Assembly (NCBI RefSeq): GCF_029690045.1
Contig: NZ_CP121464.1
Location: 1,922,001 to 1,986,000, forward strand
Direction: 5' to 3'
Source of the DNA: Janthinobacterium rivuli
Lineage (GTDB): Bacteria; Pseudomonadota; Gammaproteobacteria; Burkholderiales; Burkholderiaceae_D
DNA: 64,000 bases
The notes below the pieces were generated by a model, which saw nothing but the letters and a program-made list of their open reading frames with translations, ran no database searches and was not told the origin of the DNA. Of this stretch, positions 34,775 to 44,316 are shown piece after piece; positions within the stretch are counted from its first letter, which is position 1, and every line of letters begins with the position of its first letter. The position numbers were made by a program, and so were the translations under genes.

Positions 34775-34963
34775 ATGCGTTATCGGCACTATAAAGGCGG
34801 CATTTACGAACTGGTGTGCGAAGCCACGCTGGAAGCGGATCTGACGCCGATGATCGTCTATCGCGCCGCCGACGGTTCCATCTGGACCCGGCCGAAAGAC
34901 GTGTTCTTTCAACTGATCGAAGTCGAAGGCGTCATGGTCCAGCGTTTCGCTCCCATCAACTGA
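34775..34963 (+). CDS. DUF1653 family protein
   Basis: A 62-residue protein matching DUF1653 end to end: '[19 protein letters not shown]', '[15 protein letters not shown]', '[15 protein letters not shown]'. Function unknown; the family is often a small standalone protein. It begins 10 bp after the previous gene, and its stop overlaps an ATG (TGATG, 34961-34965) that is in frame with creA. Confidence 0.8.
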   Translation: MRYRHYKGGIYELVCEATLEADLTPMIVYRAADGSIWTRPKDVFFQLIEVEGVMVQRFAPIN

Positions 34964-34995
34964 TGGCCGCCTGCGTGCGTGCCCGGGATTCTTTC

Positions 34996-35466
34996 ATGCG
35001 TCAATTGCTGCCTGCCGCTCTGGTGCTGGGCTTTGCCTGCGCCGCGGCGCATGCCGAAACCATCGGTTCGGTCGATACGGTATTTAAACTGATCGGCCCT
35101 GACCACAAGATCGTCGTCGAAGCGTATGACGACCCGCGCGTCGCTGGCGTCAGCTGCTACCTGTCGCGCGCCAAGACCGGCGGCATCAAGGGCGCCGTCG
35201 GTCTGGCCGAAGACAAGGCCGATGCATCCGTGGCCTGCCGCCAGGTGGGGCCGCTGCAATTCAAGGGCAAGCTGCCGCGCCAGGAAGAAGTGTTTACCGA
35301 GCGCGCCTCGATCTTCTTCAAGCACGTGCGCGTCGTGCGCATGGTCGACAGCAAGCGCAATGCGCTGGTCTACCTCGTGTATTCCGACCGCCTGATCGAA
35401 GGCAGTCCGAAAAACAGCGTCACCGCCGTCGCCGTGCCCGGCGACCAGCCGATTCCCGTCCGTTAA
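34996..35466 (+). CDS. creA: CreA family protein
   Basis: A 156-residue exported protein very like E. coli CreA: signal peptide (1 to about 22, AAAHA), then '[23 protein letters not shown]', '[21 protein letters not shown]', 'ACRQVGP' and '[21 protein letters not shown]'. The molecular function is unknown. The ATG at 34996 gives a canonical signal peptide; an upstream ATG (34963), coupled to the DUF1653 stop, would add 11 residues and is also possible. No creBCD genes adjoin it. Confidence 0.88.
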   Translation: MRQLLPAALVLGFACAAAHAETIGSVDTVFKLIGPDHKIVVEAYDDPRVAGVSCYLSRAKTGGIKGAVGLAEDKADASVACRQVGPLQFKGKLPRQEEVFTERASIFFKHVRVVRMVDSKRNALVYLVYSDRLIEGSPKNSVTAVAVPGDQPIPVR

Positions 35467-35477
35467 GCGAGCTTCCC

Positions 35478-36005
35478 ATGCGCGTGCCATCGTCTGCTGC
35501 CCTTGCCGCCAGGACGCTGCTGCTGTTTGGCCTGGGCGGCTGCGCCACCCTGACGGGCAACACCGAGCAAATGGTGCTGGTGCAAACCATCCAGGACAAC
35601 CGCGAGCTGACGGGCGCCGGCTGCATCCTCAGCAACGACGTGGGCAAGTGGTTCGTCACTACACCCGGCCGCATCACTATCCGCAAGAGCCAGGAACCGT
35701 TGAAGGTCGATTGCCGCAAGCACGGTTCACCCGCCATCGCGACGGACGACCATATCGACCCCAAGCTCAATGGCAGCGTCTGGGGCAATGTCATCCTGAC
35801 CCTGGGCGTAGGCTATTTTGTCGACCGTAACACGGGCGCCGGCTTTGACTATCCATCGATTCTGACCATCGTCATGCAAGACCCCGCGCGCCTGGCGCCG
35901 CCGTCCGCGCCCGTCGCCGCGAAGCCGCAGCCGGCCGCCGTGCCGGAAACGGTGGTGCAGCCCAAGGTGGCGCCGTCGCCTTTGCCCAATCCCGTCGTCT
36001 ACTGA
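35478..36005 (+). CDS. Putative lipoprotein
   Basis: A 175-residue protein with an Arg-containing signal sequence and a lipobox (LGGC, Cys22). The mature part contains 'LTGAGCILSNDVGKWFVTTPG', 'IRKSQEPLKVDCRKHG', 'NVILTLGVGYFVDRNTGAGFDYP', a pattern I associate with small outer-membrane lipoproteins carrying a Gly-rich hydrophobic hairpin. The C-terminus is Pro/Ala-rich and probably disordered. It lies 11 bp after creA and is probably in the same operon. Confidence 0.75.
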   Translation: MRVPSSAALAARTLLLFGLGGCATLTGNTEQMVLVQTIQDNRELTGAGCILSNDVGKWFVTTPGRITIRKSQEPLKVDCRKHGSPAIATDDHIDPKLNGSVWGNVILTLGVGYFVDRNTGAGFDYPSILTIVMQDPARLAPPSAPVAAKPQPAAVPETVVQPKVAPSPLPNPVVY

Positions 36006-36021
36006 TTACTACACACGAAAA

Positions 36022-36054
36022 AAAGCCGCCAGGGTCAGTGACCATGGCGGCTGT
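36022..36054. terminator. Terminator between the lipoprotein gene and pepA
   Basis: AGCCGCCA (36024-36031)/TGGCGGCT (36045-36052) with a smaller inner dyad. A T run follows on the minus strand, so it mainly ends pepA. Confidence 0.8.
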
Positions 36055-36068
36055 CTTCTTGCGTTATC

Positions 36069-37562
36069 TTACACGCGGTTGATCAGGAACGTCGTCAGCA
36101 GGGGAACTGGACGACCGGTCGCGCCTTTTGCGCCGCCCGATTTCCATGCCGTGCCAGCGATGTCCAGATGCGCCCAGGTGTACTTCTTGGTGAAGTTTTC
36201 CAGGAAGGCCGCTGCCGTCACCGAACCGCCGCCTGGCGTGCCGATGTTGGCCAGGTCGGCGAAGTTCGACTTCAGCTGCTCGTTGTACGCTTCTTCGATC
36301 GGCATGCGCCATGCCGTGTCGCTCGACTGCTTGCCCGCTGCCAGCAATTCGTTGGCCAGCTGGTCATGCGCCGCATCGCTGCGCGTAAACAGGCCGCTGT
36401 TGTGGTGGCCCAGGGCGACCACGCAAGCGCCCGTCAGTGTGGCGATATCGACCACGGCTGCCGGCTTGAAGCGTTCGGCGTAGGTCAGCGCGTCGCACAG
36501 CACCAGACGGCCTTCGGCGTCCGTGTTCAGCACTTCGATGGTCAGGCCATTCATGGAGGTGACGATGTCGCCCGGCTTGGTGGCGCGGCCCGACGGCATG
36601 TTTTCGCAGGCGGCGATGACGCCGATGACGTTCAGCTTCAGGTTCATTTCGCCGATGGCGCGGAAGGTGCCCAGCACCGAGGCGGCGCCGCACATGTCGT
36701 ACTTCATTTCATCCATGCCAGGACCGGCCTTGATCGAAATGCCGCCCGTGTCGAAGGTGATGCCCTTGCCGACCAGGACGACTGGCGCATCCTTGGCCTT
36801 GCCGCCCATGTGCTTCAGGACGATGAATTTCGGCGGCTGCTCGCTGCCGTTGGTGACGGACAGGAAGCTGCCCATTTTCAGCGCTTCGAGCTGTTTGCGG
36901 TCCAGTACTTCGACTTCGAACTTGTAATCCTTGGCCAGCTGCTTGGCCGTGTTGGCCAGGTAGGTCGGATTGGCGACGTTCGCCGGCAGGTCGCCCAGCT
37001 TGCGCGTCAGGTCGGAACCGTTGGCGATGGCGATGGCTTGCGCCAGCGCGCCGCGCGTCGCTGCTGTTGCGGGAGCGGCCAGGACGATCTTGCGCACGCC
37101 GGCTGGCGCCGGATCTTTTTTGCTTTTTTGCGAGTCGCAGCGGTATTCGCTGTCGTGGGCGGCTTGCACCACGCAACGGATTGCCCAATTTACGTCGCGC
37201 TCTTTCACTTCAGCCAGCGGTAATGCGATAATGGCGTCCGCAGCGCCCAGCGAGCCGAAGGCCTTCAGTGCAGCTTGTACGCCGGTCGTGAAGCTTTTTT
37301 CGCTGACAGTATCATCGCTGCCCATGCCTACCAGCAGAACACGTTCGGCGGCGACGCCATCGACTGCGCGCAGCAGCAAGGTGCTGCCAGGCTTGCCGCT
37401 GATGTCGCCGGACTTCAGCGCAGCCGAAATCGCACCCTTGCTGTCCAGCGATTTTGCCGCTGGCGACAGTTTTTTGTTTTCGAATACCGCAACCGCGATG
37501 CATCCGCTTTTGGCCGTGCCGAGGGTGCTCTTGGTATCGAATGCTTTTATGCTAAAGTCCAT
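36069..37562 (-). CDS. pepA: Leucyl aminopeptidase (cytosol aminopeptidase)
   Basis: A 497-residue M17 metallopeptidase that removes N-terminal residues from peptides; some homologues also bind DNA. The C-terminal catalytic domain shows '[15 protein letters not shown]' (metal-binding Lys and Asp), '[13 protein letters not shown]' and '[18 protein letters not shown]' (the family signature, with the Asp and Glu ligands and Arg). The start at 37562 follows GGAGA; a start six codons upstream is less likely. It is divergent from lptF, the arrangement common in proteobacteria. A 10-bp palindrome TTACTAGTAA (37581-37590) lies between the two genes. Confidence 0.96.
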   Translation of the reverse strand: MDFSIKAFDTKSTLGTAKSGCIAVAVFENKKLSPAAKSLDSKGAISAALKSGDISGKPGSTLLLRAVDGVAAERVLLVGMGSDDTVSEKSFTTGVQAALKAFGSLGAADAIIALPLAEVKERDVNWAIRCVVQAAHDSEYRCDSQKSKKDPAPAGVRKIVLAAPATAATRGALAQAIAIANGSDLTRKLGDLPANVANPTYLANTAKQLAKDYKFEVEVLDRKQLEALKMGSFLSVTNGSEQPPKFIVLKHMGGKAKDAPVVLVGKGITFDTGGISIKAGPGMDEMKYDMCGAASVLGTFRAIGEMNLKLNVIGVIAACENMPSGRATKPGDIVTSMNGLTIEVLNTDAEGRLVLCDALTYAERFKPAAVVDIATLTGACVVALGHHNSGLFTRSDAAHDQLANELLAAGKQSSDTAWRMPIEEAYNEQLKSNFADLANIGTPGGGSVTAAAFLENFTKKYTWAHLDIAGTAWKSGGAKGATGRPVPLLTTFLINRV

Positions 37563-37629
37563 TTGGTTCTCCGTTTTCATTTACTAGTAACGTGTTACTC
37601 AACTAACTGACCCGAATTATAAACTCCGA

Positions 37630-38775
37630 ATGATCTTTCAACGCGCCCTTCGACGTGAATTGGCTAGTGCCGCCGGGGCCACCTTCACAGTTTTGTTCAG
37701 CATCCTGCTCACCTGGATGCTGATCGGTATTCTCGGCAAGGCGGCGGGCGGCAAGATCGCGTCGTCCGACGTCATGTCGCTGATGGTTTTTTCCGCCCTG
37801 ATGCAGCTGCCCACCATCATCATCCTCACCGGTTTCATTTCGGTGCTGATGGTTGTCACGCGCAGCTACAAGGAGTCGGAGATGGTGGTGTGGTTCGCCT
37901 CCGGCCTGAGCCTGTCGCGCTGGATCTGGCCCGTGCTCAGTTTCGGCCTGCCGCTGGTGCTGGCTACCGGCGTCCTGAGCCTGTACGCCACGCCGTGGGC
38001 GCAAAAGAAAAGCGATGAGTATGTAGCGCGCTTTGAAAAGCGCGAAGACCTGCAGAAAGTCACGCCGGGCCAGTTCCGCGAATCGGCCGGCAGCAACCGC
38101 ATCTTCTTTGTCGAGGGCGTCAGCGGCGAAAAGACCGTTGTGCAAAACGTCTTCGTCAATACCGTCGATGAAAAAGGCAGCGCCGTCGTCGTCGTCGCCA
38201 AGGAAGGCGTGATCAATACCGACGCCAAGGGCGAACGCTTCCTGGTGCTCAAGAGCGGCCGCCGCTACCAGGGCGTGCCGATGCAAGCGGACTTCCAGAC
38301 CATGGAGTTCGAACAGTACATCATGCGCATCGAGAGCAAGCAGCAGGAGCTGGGCGCGGAACTGGGCGTGCGCGCCATGAGCACCATGGCGCTGGTCGCC
38401 AATGCGAATCCCTACACCATGGCCGAATTGCTGTGGCGGGTCAGCGCGCCCCTGATCGGCCTGATGCTGATCCTGCTGGCCATTCCGCTGGGCTTTGTCA
38501 ATCCGCGTGCCGGCAGTTCGACCAACCTGATTATCGCCTTGCTGATTTTCTTTACGTACAGCAACCTGATCAAGGTCATCGAAGCGAGCGTGAAGCAGGG
38601 CCGCCTGAGCTTTGGCCTGGCTTGGTGGCCGTTGCACCTGCTGGCGGCGCTGGCCGTGGTGGCGCTGTTCGCTTGGCGCCTGAATGTGAACCACCGCTAT
38701 CATCCGCTGGTCCTGCTGGCGGCTTTCAAGCGCGCGCGCCGCGCCGGCAAACCAAGTAAAGCGGCATCGAAATGA
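37630..38775 (+). CDS. lptF: LPS export ABC transporter permease LptF
   Basis: A 381-residue inner-membrane permease of the LptB2FG complex that extracts lipopolysaccharide from the inner membrane. It opens 'MIFQRALRRELASAAGATF', has three N-terminal and three C-terminal transmembrane segments and a periplasmic beta-jellyroll between (about 120-270). The coupling region 'RSYKESEMVVWFASGLS' is typical. No ribosome binding site is visible before ATG 37630. It overlaps lptG by 4 bp (ATGA). Confidence 0.95.
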   Translation: MIFQRALRRELASAAGATFTVLFSILLTWMLIGILGKAAGGKIASSDVMSLMVFSALMQLPTIIILTGFISVLMVVTRSYKESEMVVWFASGLSLSRWIWPVLSFGLPLVLATGVLSLYATPWAQKKSDEYVARFEKREDLQKVTPGQFRESAGSNRIFFVEGVSGEKTVVQNVFVNTVDEKGSAVVVVAKEGVINTDAKGERFLVLKSGRRYQGVPMQADFQTMEFEQYIMRIESKQQELGAELGVRAMSTMALVANANPYTMAELLWRVSAPLIGLMLILLAIPLGFVNPRAGSSTNLIIALLIFFTYSNLIKVIEASVKQGRLSFGLAWWPLHLLAALAVVALFAWRLNVNHRYHPLVLLAAFKRARRAGKPSKAASK

Positions 38776-39941
38776 AGATTTTACAGCGCTATTTTGCGGT
38801 CTCGATATTCCAGGCGGTGCTGTTCGTGCTGCTCGCTTTTTTGGCACTGCAAGCCTTCATCGACCTGACGGGCGAGCTGCCCAAGGTGGGCCGCAACGGC
38901 TATACCATCCAGTACGCCTTCCTGTATGTGCTGGTACTGGTGCCTGGTCATGTGTACGAGGTGATGCCGATCGCGGCGCTGATCGGCACCATTTATACGA
39001 TGGCGCAGTTTGCCGCCAGTTCCGAATTTACCATCATGCGCGCATCGAGCATGTCGACGGCGATGGCGGCCGGTTTCCTGTTCCGCATCGGTATCGTCTT
39101 CGTCGTCATCACCTTCATCTTCGGCGAGTTGATCACGCCGCGCACGGAACCGCTGGCCGAACGCCTCAAGCTGACGTCGCGCGGCGCGGCCGTGTCGAGC
39201 GAGTTTCGCTCGGGCCTGTGGACCAAGGACATGGTCAAGAGCGAGGGCCTGACGGGCACCGTCACTGGCTCGCGCTTCTTCAATGTCGGCGAAGCGCGTC
39301 CGGACGGCCAGCTGAAAAACGTCAAGCTGTATGAGTTCGACACCGACATGCGCTTGCGCACCCTGACCGTGGCCAAGGGCGCGACGTATCAGGGCAATAA
39401 TATCTGGCGCCTGACCGAGGTGACGGAAACCTCGTTCTCGAACAGCGCGGCCACTTCGCCCGGCTTCGAGCCGAAGCTGTCGAACTACTATGGACAGGAA
39501 ACGAGCCTGGTGCACACGGTGCAAAGCGCCAGCAAGGACATGACGTCGGAAGTGACGCCGAAGATCCTGACGGTGTCGGCGTCCGATCCGGAGCGCATGT
39601 CGGCCAGCGAACTGGCCGTGTACACGCGCCACCTGGCCGAGAACAAGCAGGAAACGGAGCGCTTCCGCATCGCCTTCTGGAAAAAGCTGATCGATCCGCT
39701 GGCCATTTTCGTGCTGATGGCGCTGGCGCTGCCGTTCGCCTACATGCATACGCGCAGCGGCGGCATCAGCCTGAAGATCTTCATCGGCATCATGATCGGC
39801 GTCAGTTTCATGCTGGTCAACACGCTGTTCTCGCACCTTGGACTGCTCAGCACCTGGCCGGCCTTCCTGACGGCGGTGGCGCCGAGCGCGCTGTACCTGC
39901 TGCTGGCGCTGGGCGCCCTGTGGTGGGTGGAGCGGCACTGA
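38772..39941 (+). CDS. lptG: LPS export ABC transporter permease LptG
   Basis: A 389-residue partner of LptF. It begins 'MKILQRYFAVSIFQAVLFVL', with 'EVMPIAALIGTIYTMAQFAASSEFTIMRASSMS' as the coupling region and the usual 3 + 3 transmembrane plan around a periplasmic domain. It is translationally coupled to lptF upstream and overlaps the chelatase gene by a single base (39941). Confidence 0.95.
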   Translation: MKILQRYFAVSIFQAVLFVLLAFLALQAFIDLTGELPKVGRNGYTIQYAFLYVLVLVPGHVYEVMPIAALIGTIYTMAQFAASSEFTIMRASSMSTAMAAGFLFRIGIVFVVITFIFGELITPRTEPLAERLKLTSRGAAVSSEFRSGLWTKDMVKSEGLTGTVTGSRFFNVGEARPDGQLKNVKLYEFDTDMRLRTLTVAKGATYQGNNIWRLTEVTETSFSNSAATSPGFEPKLSNYYGQETSLVHTVQSASKDMTSEVTPKILTVSASDPERMSASELAVYTRHLAENKQETERFRIAFWKKLIDPLAIFVLMALALPFAYMHTRSGGISLKIFIGIMIGVSFMLVNTLFSHLGLLSTWPAFLTAVAPSALYLLLALGALWWVERH

Positions 39942-40348
39942 TGGAGACGAACGTGAAACAGGCACTGATCTTGTTTGCCCATGGCGCGCGCGCCGCATCG
40001 TGGGCCGCGCCTTTCGAGCGCCTGCGCGACCTGACCCAGGCGCGCATGCCTGCCACCAGCGTGCACCTGGCCTTCCTGGAGCTGATGACGCCGCGCCTGC
40101 CCGAACTGGTGGCGACCCTGCTGGCCGAGCTGCCCGCCGGCGCCATCCTGGACGTCACCGTGGTGCCGGTGTTCCTGGGGCAGGGCGGGCATGTGCTGCG
40201 CGACTTGCCGCTGTTGCTGGAAGAACTGCGCCAGCAGCATCCGGCACTGCGCCTGAAGGTGGTCGAGGCGGTGGGCGAGAACGCCAGCGTGCTCGCCGCC
40301 ATCGCCGATTACTGCGTGGCGGCGCCAGGCTCCAGCATTCTCCCTTGA
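39941..40348 (+). CDS. CbiX/SirB-type sirohydrochlorin chelatase
   Basis: A 135-residue short class II chelatase that inserts a metal (Co or Fe) into sirohydrochlorin for cobamide or siroheme synthesis. The first metal/substrate His is in 'ALILFAHGARAASW', and the second region is 'VPVFLGQGGHVLRDLPLLLEEL' (His in GGH). Half-size as in CbiX-S, so it should act as a dimer. It overlaps the lptG stop by 1 bp and the next gene's start by 4 bp. Siroheme is needed by the CysI further along, and the uroporphyrinogen methyltransferase gene lies 2 kb away, so a siroheme role is plausible. Confidence 0.82.
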   Translation: METNVKQALILFAHGARAASWAAPFERLRDLTQARMPATSVHLAFLELMTPRLPELVATLLAELPAGAILDVTVVPVFLGQGGHVLRDLPLLLEELRQQHPALRLKVVEAVGENASVLAAIADYCVAAPGSSILP

Positions 40349-41313
40349 GCGGCATCGACATCGTCTACCTGTGGGTGGACGGCGCCGATCCCGCCTGGCG
40401 CACGCGCCGGCAGCGCGCTTATGCCGCCTGGGCGCAGGCGCATCCCGGCCAGCTGGCCCTGCATGGCAACGTGGCGGGGCGCTACCGCGACAACGGCGAA
40501 CTGCGCTACAACCTGCGCGCGCTCGAGCGCTTCTTCCCCGGCCACGGCCACATCTACCTGCTGACGGACCGGCAAGTGCCCGACTGGCTGCGCGCCTCAC
40601 CGCGCCTGACGGTGATCGACCATGCGAGCCTGATGCCCGCTGCATCCCTGCCGGTGTTCGACTCGGGCCATATCGAATCGTATCTGCACCATATTCCGGG
40701 CCTGTCCGAACGCTTCCTGTATCTGAACGACGACGTATTTTTCGGCGCGCCGTTCGAGCCCGCGTTCTGGTTCGGGGAGGAAGGGGAGGGGTGTTTGAGT
40801 GTGTTCACGGAGAGCGCGCTGCACGATGATCTGCAGGACTTGCGCGCCGATGTGGCCGCGCCAGCCAACTGCGCCACGTTGTCGCGGCAATGGCTGTCGG
40901 CGCAGTACGCCGGATACCTGCATGAACCGCGCCTGTATGCGCATGCGCCGCGCCCCATGCTGAAAAGCGCGCTGCATGCATTGGAAGGGCTGGCGCCGGC
41001 CATGTTTGCCGGCGTGCGCGCGACGGTGTTCCGCTCGTGGCAGGTGCCGGCATTGCTGCCCGACCTGGTGCCGCGCTGGATGGTGCATCAGGGGATTGCG
41101 CGCTCGCGCATGCTCGACCCGCTGCATATCGCCAGCGGCGATGTGCAGGCGCCGCGGCAGCTGGAGGAACTGGCGGCGCGTTTCGGCAGCTTGCCGTTTT
41201 TCTGCATCAACGATACCTGCGACGAGGCGGATGATGACGACCCGCGCCTGCTGCGCGTGGCCGCCACCTTGCAGCGGCTGCTGCCGCTGCCATCATCATT
41301 TGAAGGCGCTTAA
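40345..41313 (+). CDS. Stealth-family hexose-1-phosphate/capsule phosphotransferase
   Basis: A 322-residue protein with the conserved Stealth regions: CR1 'DIVYLWVDGADPAW' at the very start, CR2 'DNGELRYNLRALERFFPGH' through 'HIESYLHHIPGLSERFLY' and 'LNDDVFFGAPF', CR3 around 'LYAHAPRPMLKSALHAL', and CR4 'FFCINDTCDE'. Stealth proteins transfer sugar-1-phosphates to build surface glycans (capsule or exopolysaccharide). The likely start is TTG 40345, overlapping the chelatase stop (TTGA), because CR1 begins five residues later. It is the last gene of an lptF-lptG-cbiX-stealth run. The stop overlaps the next, convergent gene's stop (41310-41313). Confidence 0.85.
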   Translation: MSGIDIVYLWVDGADPAWRTRRQRAYAAWAQAHPGQLALHGNVAGRYRDNGELRYNLRALERFFPGHGHIYLLTDRQVPDWLRASPRLTVIDHASLMPAASLPVFDSGHIESYLHHIPGLSERFLYLNDDVFFGAPFEPAFWFGEEGEGCLSVFTESALHDDLQDLRADVAAPANCATLSRQWLSAQYAGYLHEPRLYAHAPRPMLKSALHALEGLAPAMFAGVRATVFRSWQVPALLPDLVPRWMVHQGIARSRMLDPLHIASGDVQAPRQLEELAARFGSLPFFCINDTCDEADDDDPRLLRVAATLQRLLPLPSSFEGA

Positions 41314-41960
41314 GCCGATTTCTTCTTCGGCGCCAGGCTGATACGGGCGGCGGCCGAGCTGTCGGACAGTGAAGCGAGGAACAGCAGCAAATAGGCGCCC
41401 AGTTCGAAGACTTCTTCGCCGAGCAGCGCGTAAGCGTCCGGCATGCCATGGAAGACCTTCTTGTCGAACGGCCAGCCAGCCACCATCAGCAAGCCGCCGA
41501 TGGCCGTCAGGATGGTGATGCGCATGCTGAAAATCAGGCCGGCATGGGCGAAGACCTTGCGCGCGCGCGGCGCGAAGAAGATCAGCAAGCGTATCAGGAT
41601 CAGCAATTCCAGCACGCGCAGGGCTTTTTCCAGTTGCGCCCACGCGGGCGCCGTGCCGAACTGGTCGATATCGAGTTCGCGCAGCAGAAAGCCGAACAGC
41701 AGTGCGCACAAGCCTGCGTGCATGAGGAAGCGCAGCGACTGGCGGTCAGTCTCTTGCCAGGCGCGCACGCCGTGCACGGTGCAGGCGAGGGCCAGGAACA
41801 GCGCCTGCAGCCACTCCAGCAAATGGTTTTCGTCGTCGATATTCGGAAACACTGTCCACAGGGCGATGGAGGCGAGCATGCTGAGCAGCACAGCGCTGGC
41901 GACGCCGACATTGCTGCGGCTGAGCGAAGTCAGGGCTTCGCGCACGGAGGTGAAATTCAT
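41310..41960 (-). CDS. Predicted six-helix membrane protein, unknown
   Basis: A 216-residue integral membrane protein with about six hydrophobic helices, e.g. 'VLLSMLASIALWTVF', 'AGLCALLFGFLL', 'ILTAIGGLLMVAGWPF', 'LGAYLLLFLASLS'. No family is recognised. ATG 41960 was chosen; the frame is open 108 bp further upstream but that part is not membrane-like. The C-terminus is Lys-rich (APKKKSA), so it is probably cytoplasmic. Convergent with the Stealth gene. Confidence 0.65.
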   Translation of the reverse strand: MNFTSVREALTSLSRSNVGVASAVLLSMLASIALWTVFPNIDDENHLLEWLQALFLALACTVHGVRAWQETDRQSLRFLMHAGLCALLFGFLLRELDIDQFGTAPAWAQLEKALRVLELLILIRLLIFFAPRARKVFAHAGLIFSMRITILTAIGGLLMVAGWPFDKKVFHGMPDAYALLGEEVFELGAYLLLFLASLSDSSAAARISLAPKKKSA

Positions 41961-42168
41961 GTGTGATCGTAAGGCTAAAGTTGCGCGGCGCGGTATTGCA
42001 GCCTGCGGGCGCAGCTTTTTTCGGGGAGATTGCCAGTGCTTCCCGTCAGCCGGGAAACCGCATGGCAAGCGCTATGGCGGGGCGAAGCGTGAATTTATTG
42101 CTATCACGCAACAACTTCTCGAGAAAAGATGCGTCAGCATCGTATCATGTTTCCTCTGAAGACGTCGG

Positions 42169-42190
42169 TTACTGACTTTAAAGTCGGTAA
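42169..42190. promoter_or_regulatory. 22-bp near-perfect palindrome
   Basis: The arms TTACTGACTTT and AAAGTCGGTAA match with one mismatch (T/G). It lies 209 bp upstream of the membrane protein gene and 17 bp past the cobA stop. There is no T run after it on the minus strand. An operator for an unknown repressor is the best guess. Confidence 0.45.
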
Positions 42191-42206
42191 AATACGCTGT
42201 GTTTAA

Positions 42207-42971
42207 TCAGGCATGGCGCGCCAGAAGAGCGGCCGTTTTGTCGATGGCCTGATGCGCGCGCGCGGCCATGGCGTCGCCCAGCATCACCAGCACGGGGCCG
42301 TGGGTATCGCCCAGGCCACGCGCCAGGGCGCTCAGCGGCAGGCGCACGATGTGCTGGTCCGGGCGGCTGCAGTTTTCAATCACCACCACCGGGGTATCGG
42401 CGCGGCGGCCTTGCGCCAGCAGGCGCTGCGCCGTGGCGATGGCTTCGCGGCCACCCATGTATTGCACCAGGGTATCGCAGTCGGGAATGCGCGTCTGGTC
42501 AGGTTCGCCTGGCGCCGTGCTGGAAGTAAAGAAGGCGACGCTGCGCGACACGCCCCGCTTGGTCAGCGGCTGCTGCGTGGCCGCTGCCGCCGCCAGGGCC
42601 GTGGTGATGCCGGGCACCACTTCCACTTCGATGCCCGCCTCTTCCAGCGCGCGCAATTCCTCGTCGGCGCGGCCGAACAGCATGGGGTCGCCCCCTTTCA
42701 GTCGCACGACGACGGCGTGCTTGCGCGCGTTGTCTACTAATTGCTTGTTGATGAACGCCTGCGCCGTCGACAACTGGCCGCAGCGCTTGCCGACCAGGAT
42801 TTTTTGCGCTTGCGGGCACAACTCCAGCATCTCTTCGGTGACCAGCGCGTCGTGCAGCACGACGTCCGCTTGCGCCAGCAGGCGCGCGCCGCGCAAGGTC
42901 ATCAGGTCTTGCGCGCCGGGGCCGGCGCCGATCAGGTAGACCTTGCCGGGGAGAGATGGGGAGCTGTTCAT
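42207..42971 (-). CDS. cobA: Uroporphyrinogen-III C-methyltransferase
   Basis: A 254-residue SAM-dependent methyltransferase that makes precorrin-2 from uroporphyrinogen III, the first step to siroheme. Motifs: 'KVYLIGAGPGAQDLMTLRG', 'LKGGDPMLFGRADEEL' and 'VVPGITTALAAAAATQ'. It is the SUMT-only type without the CysG N-terminal dehydrogenase/chelatase half. The ATG at 42971 was preferred over an in-frame codon 75 bp upstream. It is the last gene of the cys operon, supplying siroheme for CysI. The name cysG would also be used. Confidence 0.92.
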   Translation of the reverse strand: MNSSPSLPGKVYLIGAGPGAQDLMTLRGARLLAQADVVLHDALVTEEMLELCPQAQKILVGKRCGQLSTAQAFINKQLVDNARKHAVVVRLKGGDPMLFGRADEELRALEEAGIEVEVVPGITTALAAAAATQQPLTKRGVSRSVAFFTSSTAPGEPDQTRIPDCDTLVQYMGGREAIATAQRLLAQGRRADTPVVVIENCSRPDQHIVRLPLSALARGLGDTHGPVLVMLGDAMAARAHQAIDKTAALLARHA

Positions 42972-42999
42972 GTGGCTGCCTTTCCTGGACGATGCGGGG

Positions 43000-44316
43000 T
43001 TAGAGGCGAACCATGCCGGCCGCGACCGTCTGGTGGGTGACTTCATCGATCAGGATGAAGGCACCGGTGGCGCGGATATCGGCATACGCGTCGGCCGCCA
43101 GCGCCTGCTGCACGTTCAGGCTGATGCGGGCGATATCGTTCAGCTTGAGGCCTTCGGCTGGATGGCGCTGCTGCGTATTGATGTCGAGGATCGATTCGAT
43201 CGCCGTCACCTTGGCCGCCGTCTGCTTGGTGCCGTGCTTGATCCAGTACTTGCGGCGCAGGTCCAGCGCATCTTCCGATAGCCAGCACACGTCGGCCACC
43301 ACTGTTTTCAGCAGGGTGGCAGGGCGCTCGCTGCTCGCCAGCAAGTCGCCGCGCGAAATGTCGAGGTATTCATTGAGCAGCAGGGTCACGGACTGGCCCA
43401 CCACGGCGGTGCTCAGCGAGCCGTCCAGGGTGACGATATCCTTGACGGTGGCCGTCTGGCCCGATGGCTGCACCACGAGGGTGTCGCCGATGCTGACCTT
43501 GCCCGCCTCGATGCGGCCCATGTAGCCGCGGAAGTCGTTCGCTTCGTGGCCGTTGTGGCGCGCCACCAGCTGCACCGGGAAGCGGAAAGGCGTGTCGTGC
43601 GATTCGTCGTAGACGGACAAGGACTCAAGCAGCTCGATCAAAGTCGGGCCCGTGTACCAGCCCAGCTTGTCGCCGCGCTCGACGACGTTGTCGCCGGTGA
43701 GTGCCGAAAGGGGGATTGGCGTGATGTCCTTCAGGCCCAGCGACTGGGCGAATTCGCGGTAGGCCGCGACGATACGGTTGTATACCGTTTCATCGTAGTC
43801 GACGAGGTCCATCTTGTTGACGGCGACGACCACGTGCTCGATCTGCAGCAAGTGGGCGATCGTCGAATGGCGTTTGGTCTGGATCAGCAATTCCACGCTG
43901 CCGTCGTCGCCGAGTTTAACTTTCGACACGTCGATCAGGATGATGACGGCGTCAGCCGTGGAGGCGCCCGTGACCATGTTGCGCGTGTATTGCTCGTGGC
44001 CCGGCGTATCGGCGATGATGAATTTGCGTTTCGGCGTGGCAAAGTAACGGTAGGCCACGTCGATGGTGATGCCTTGCTCGCGTTCCGCTTCCAGGCCGTC
44101 CGTCAGCAGCGACAGGTCGACCGTGTCGCCCACCGTGCGCTTGTGCTTGGAGCGCGACATGGCGTCGAGCTGGTCGGCGAAGATGCCCTTGCTGTCGAAC
44201 AGTAAACGGCCGATCAGGGTGCTCTTGCCGTCATCGACGGAACCGGCCGTAATAAAACGCAACATGCCGCGCTCTAAACTGTCGGTGGAGGTGGTGTTCT
44301 GGAGTGCTGCGTTCAT
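43000..44316 (-). CDS. cysN: Sulfate adenylyltransferase subunit 1 (GTPase)
   Basis: A 438-residue GTPase subunit of ATP sulfurylase, which couples GTP hydrolysis to APS formation. G1 'GSVDDGKSTLIGRLL', G3 'DTPGHEQY' and G4 'NKMDLVDYDE' are all intact. The elongation-factor-like domains II and III follow. There is no C-terminal APS kinase domain. Its start overlaps the cysD stop by 1 bp (TAATG). Confidence 0.95.
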   Translation of the reverse strand: MNAALQNTTSTDSLERGMLRFITAGSVDDGKSTLIGRLLFDSKGIFADQLDAMSRSKHKRTVGDTVDLSLLTDGLEAEREQGITIDVAYRYFATPKRKFIIADTPGHEQYTRNMVTGASTADAVIILIDVSKVKLGDDGSVELLIQTKRHSTIAHLLQIEHVVVAVNKMDLVDYDETVYNRIVAAYREFAQSLGLKDITPIPLSALTGDNVVERGDKLGWYTGPTLIELLESLSVYDESHDTPFRFPVQLVARHNGHEANDFRGYMGRIEAGKVSIGDTLVVQPSGQTATVKDIVTLDGSLSTAVVGQSVTLLLNEYLDISRGDLLASSERPATLLKTVVADVCWLSEDALDLRRKYWIKHGTKQTAAKVTAIESILDINTQQRHPAEGLKLNDIARISLNVQQALAADAYADIRATGAFILIDEVTHQTVAAGMVRL

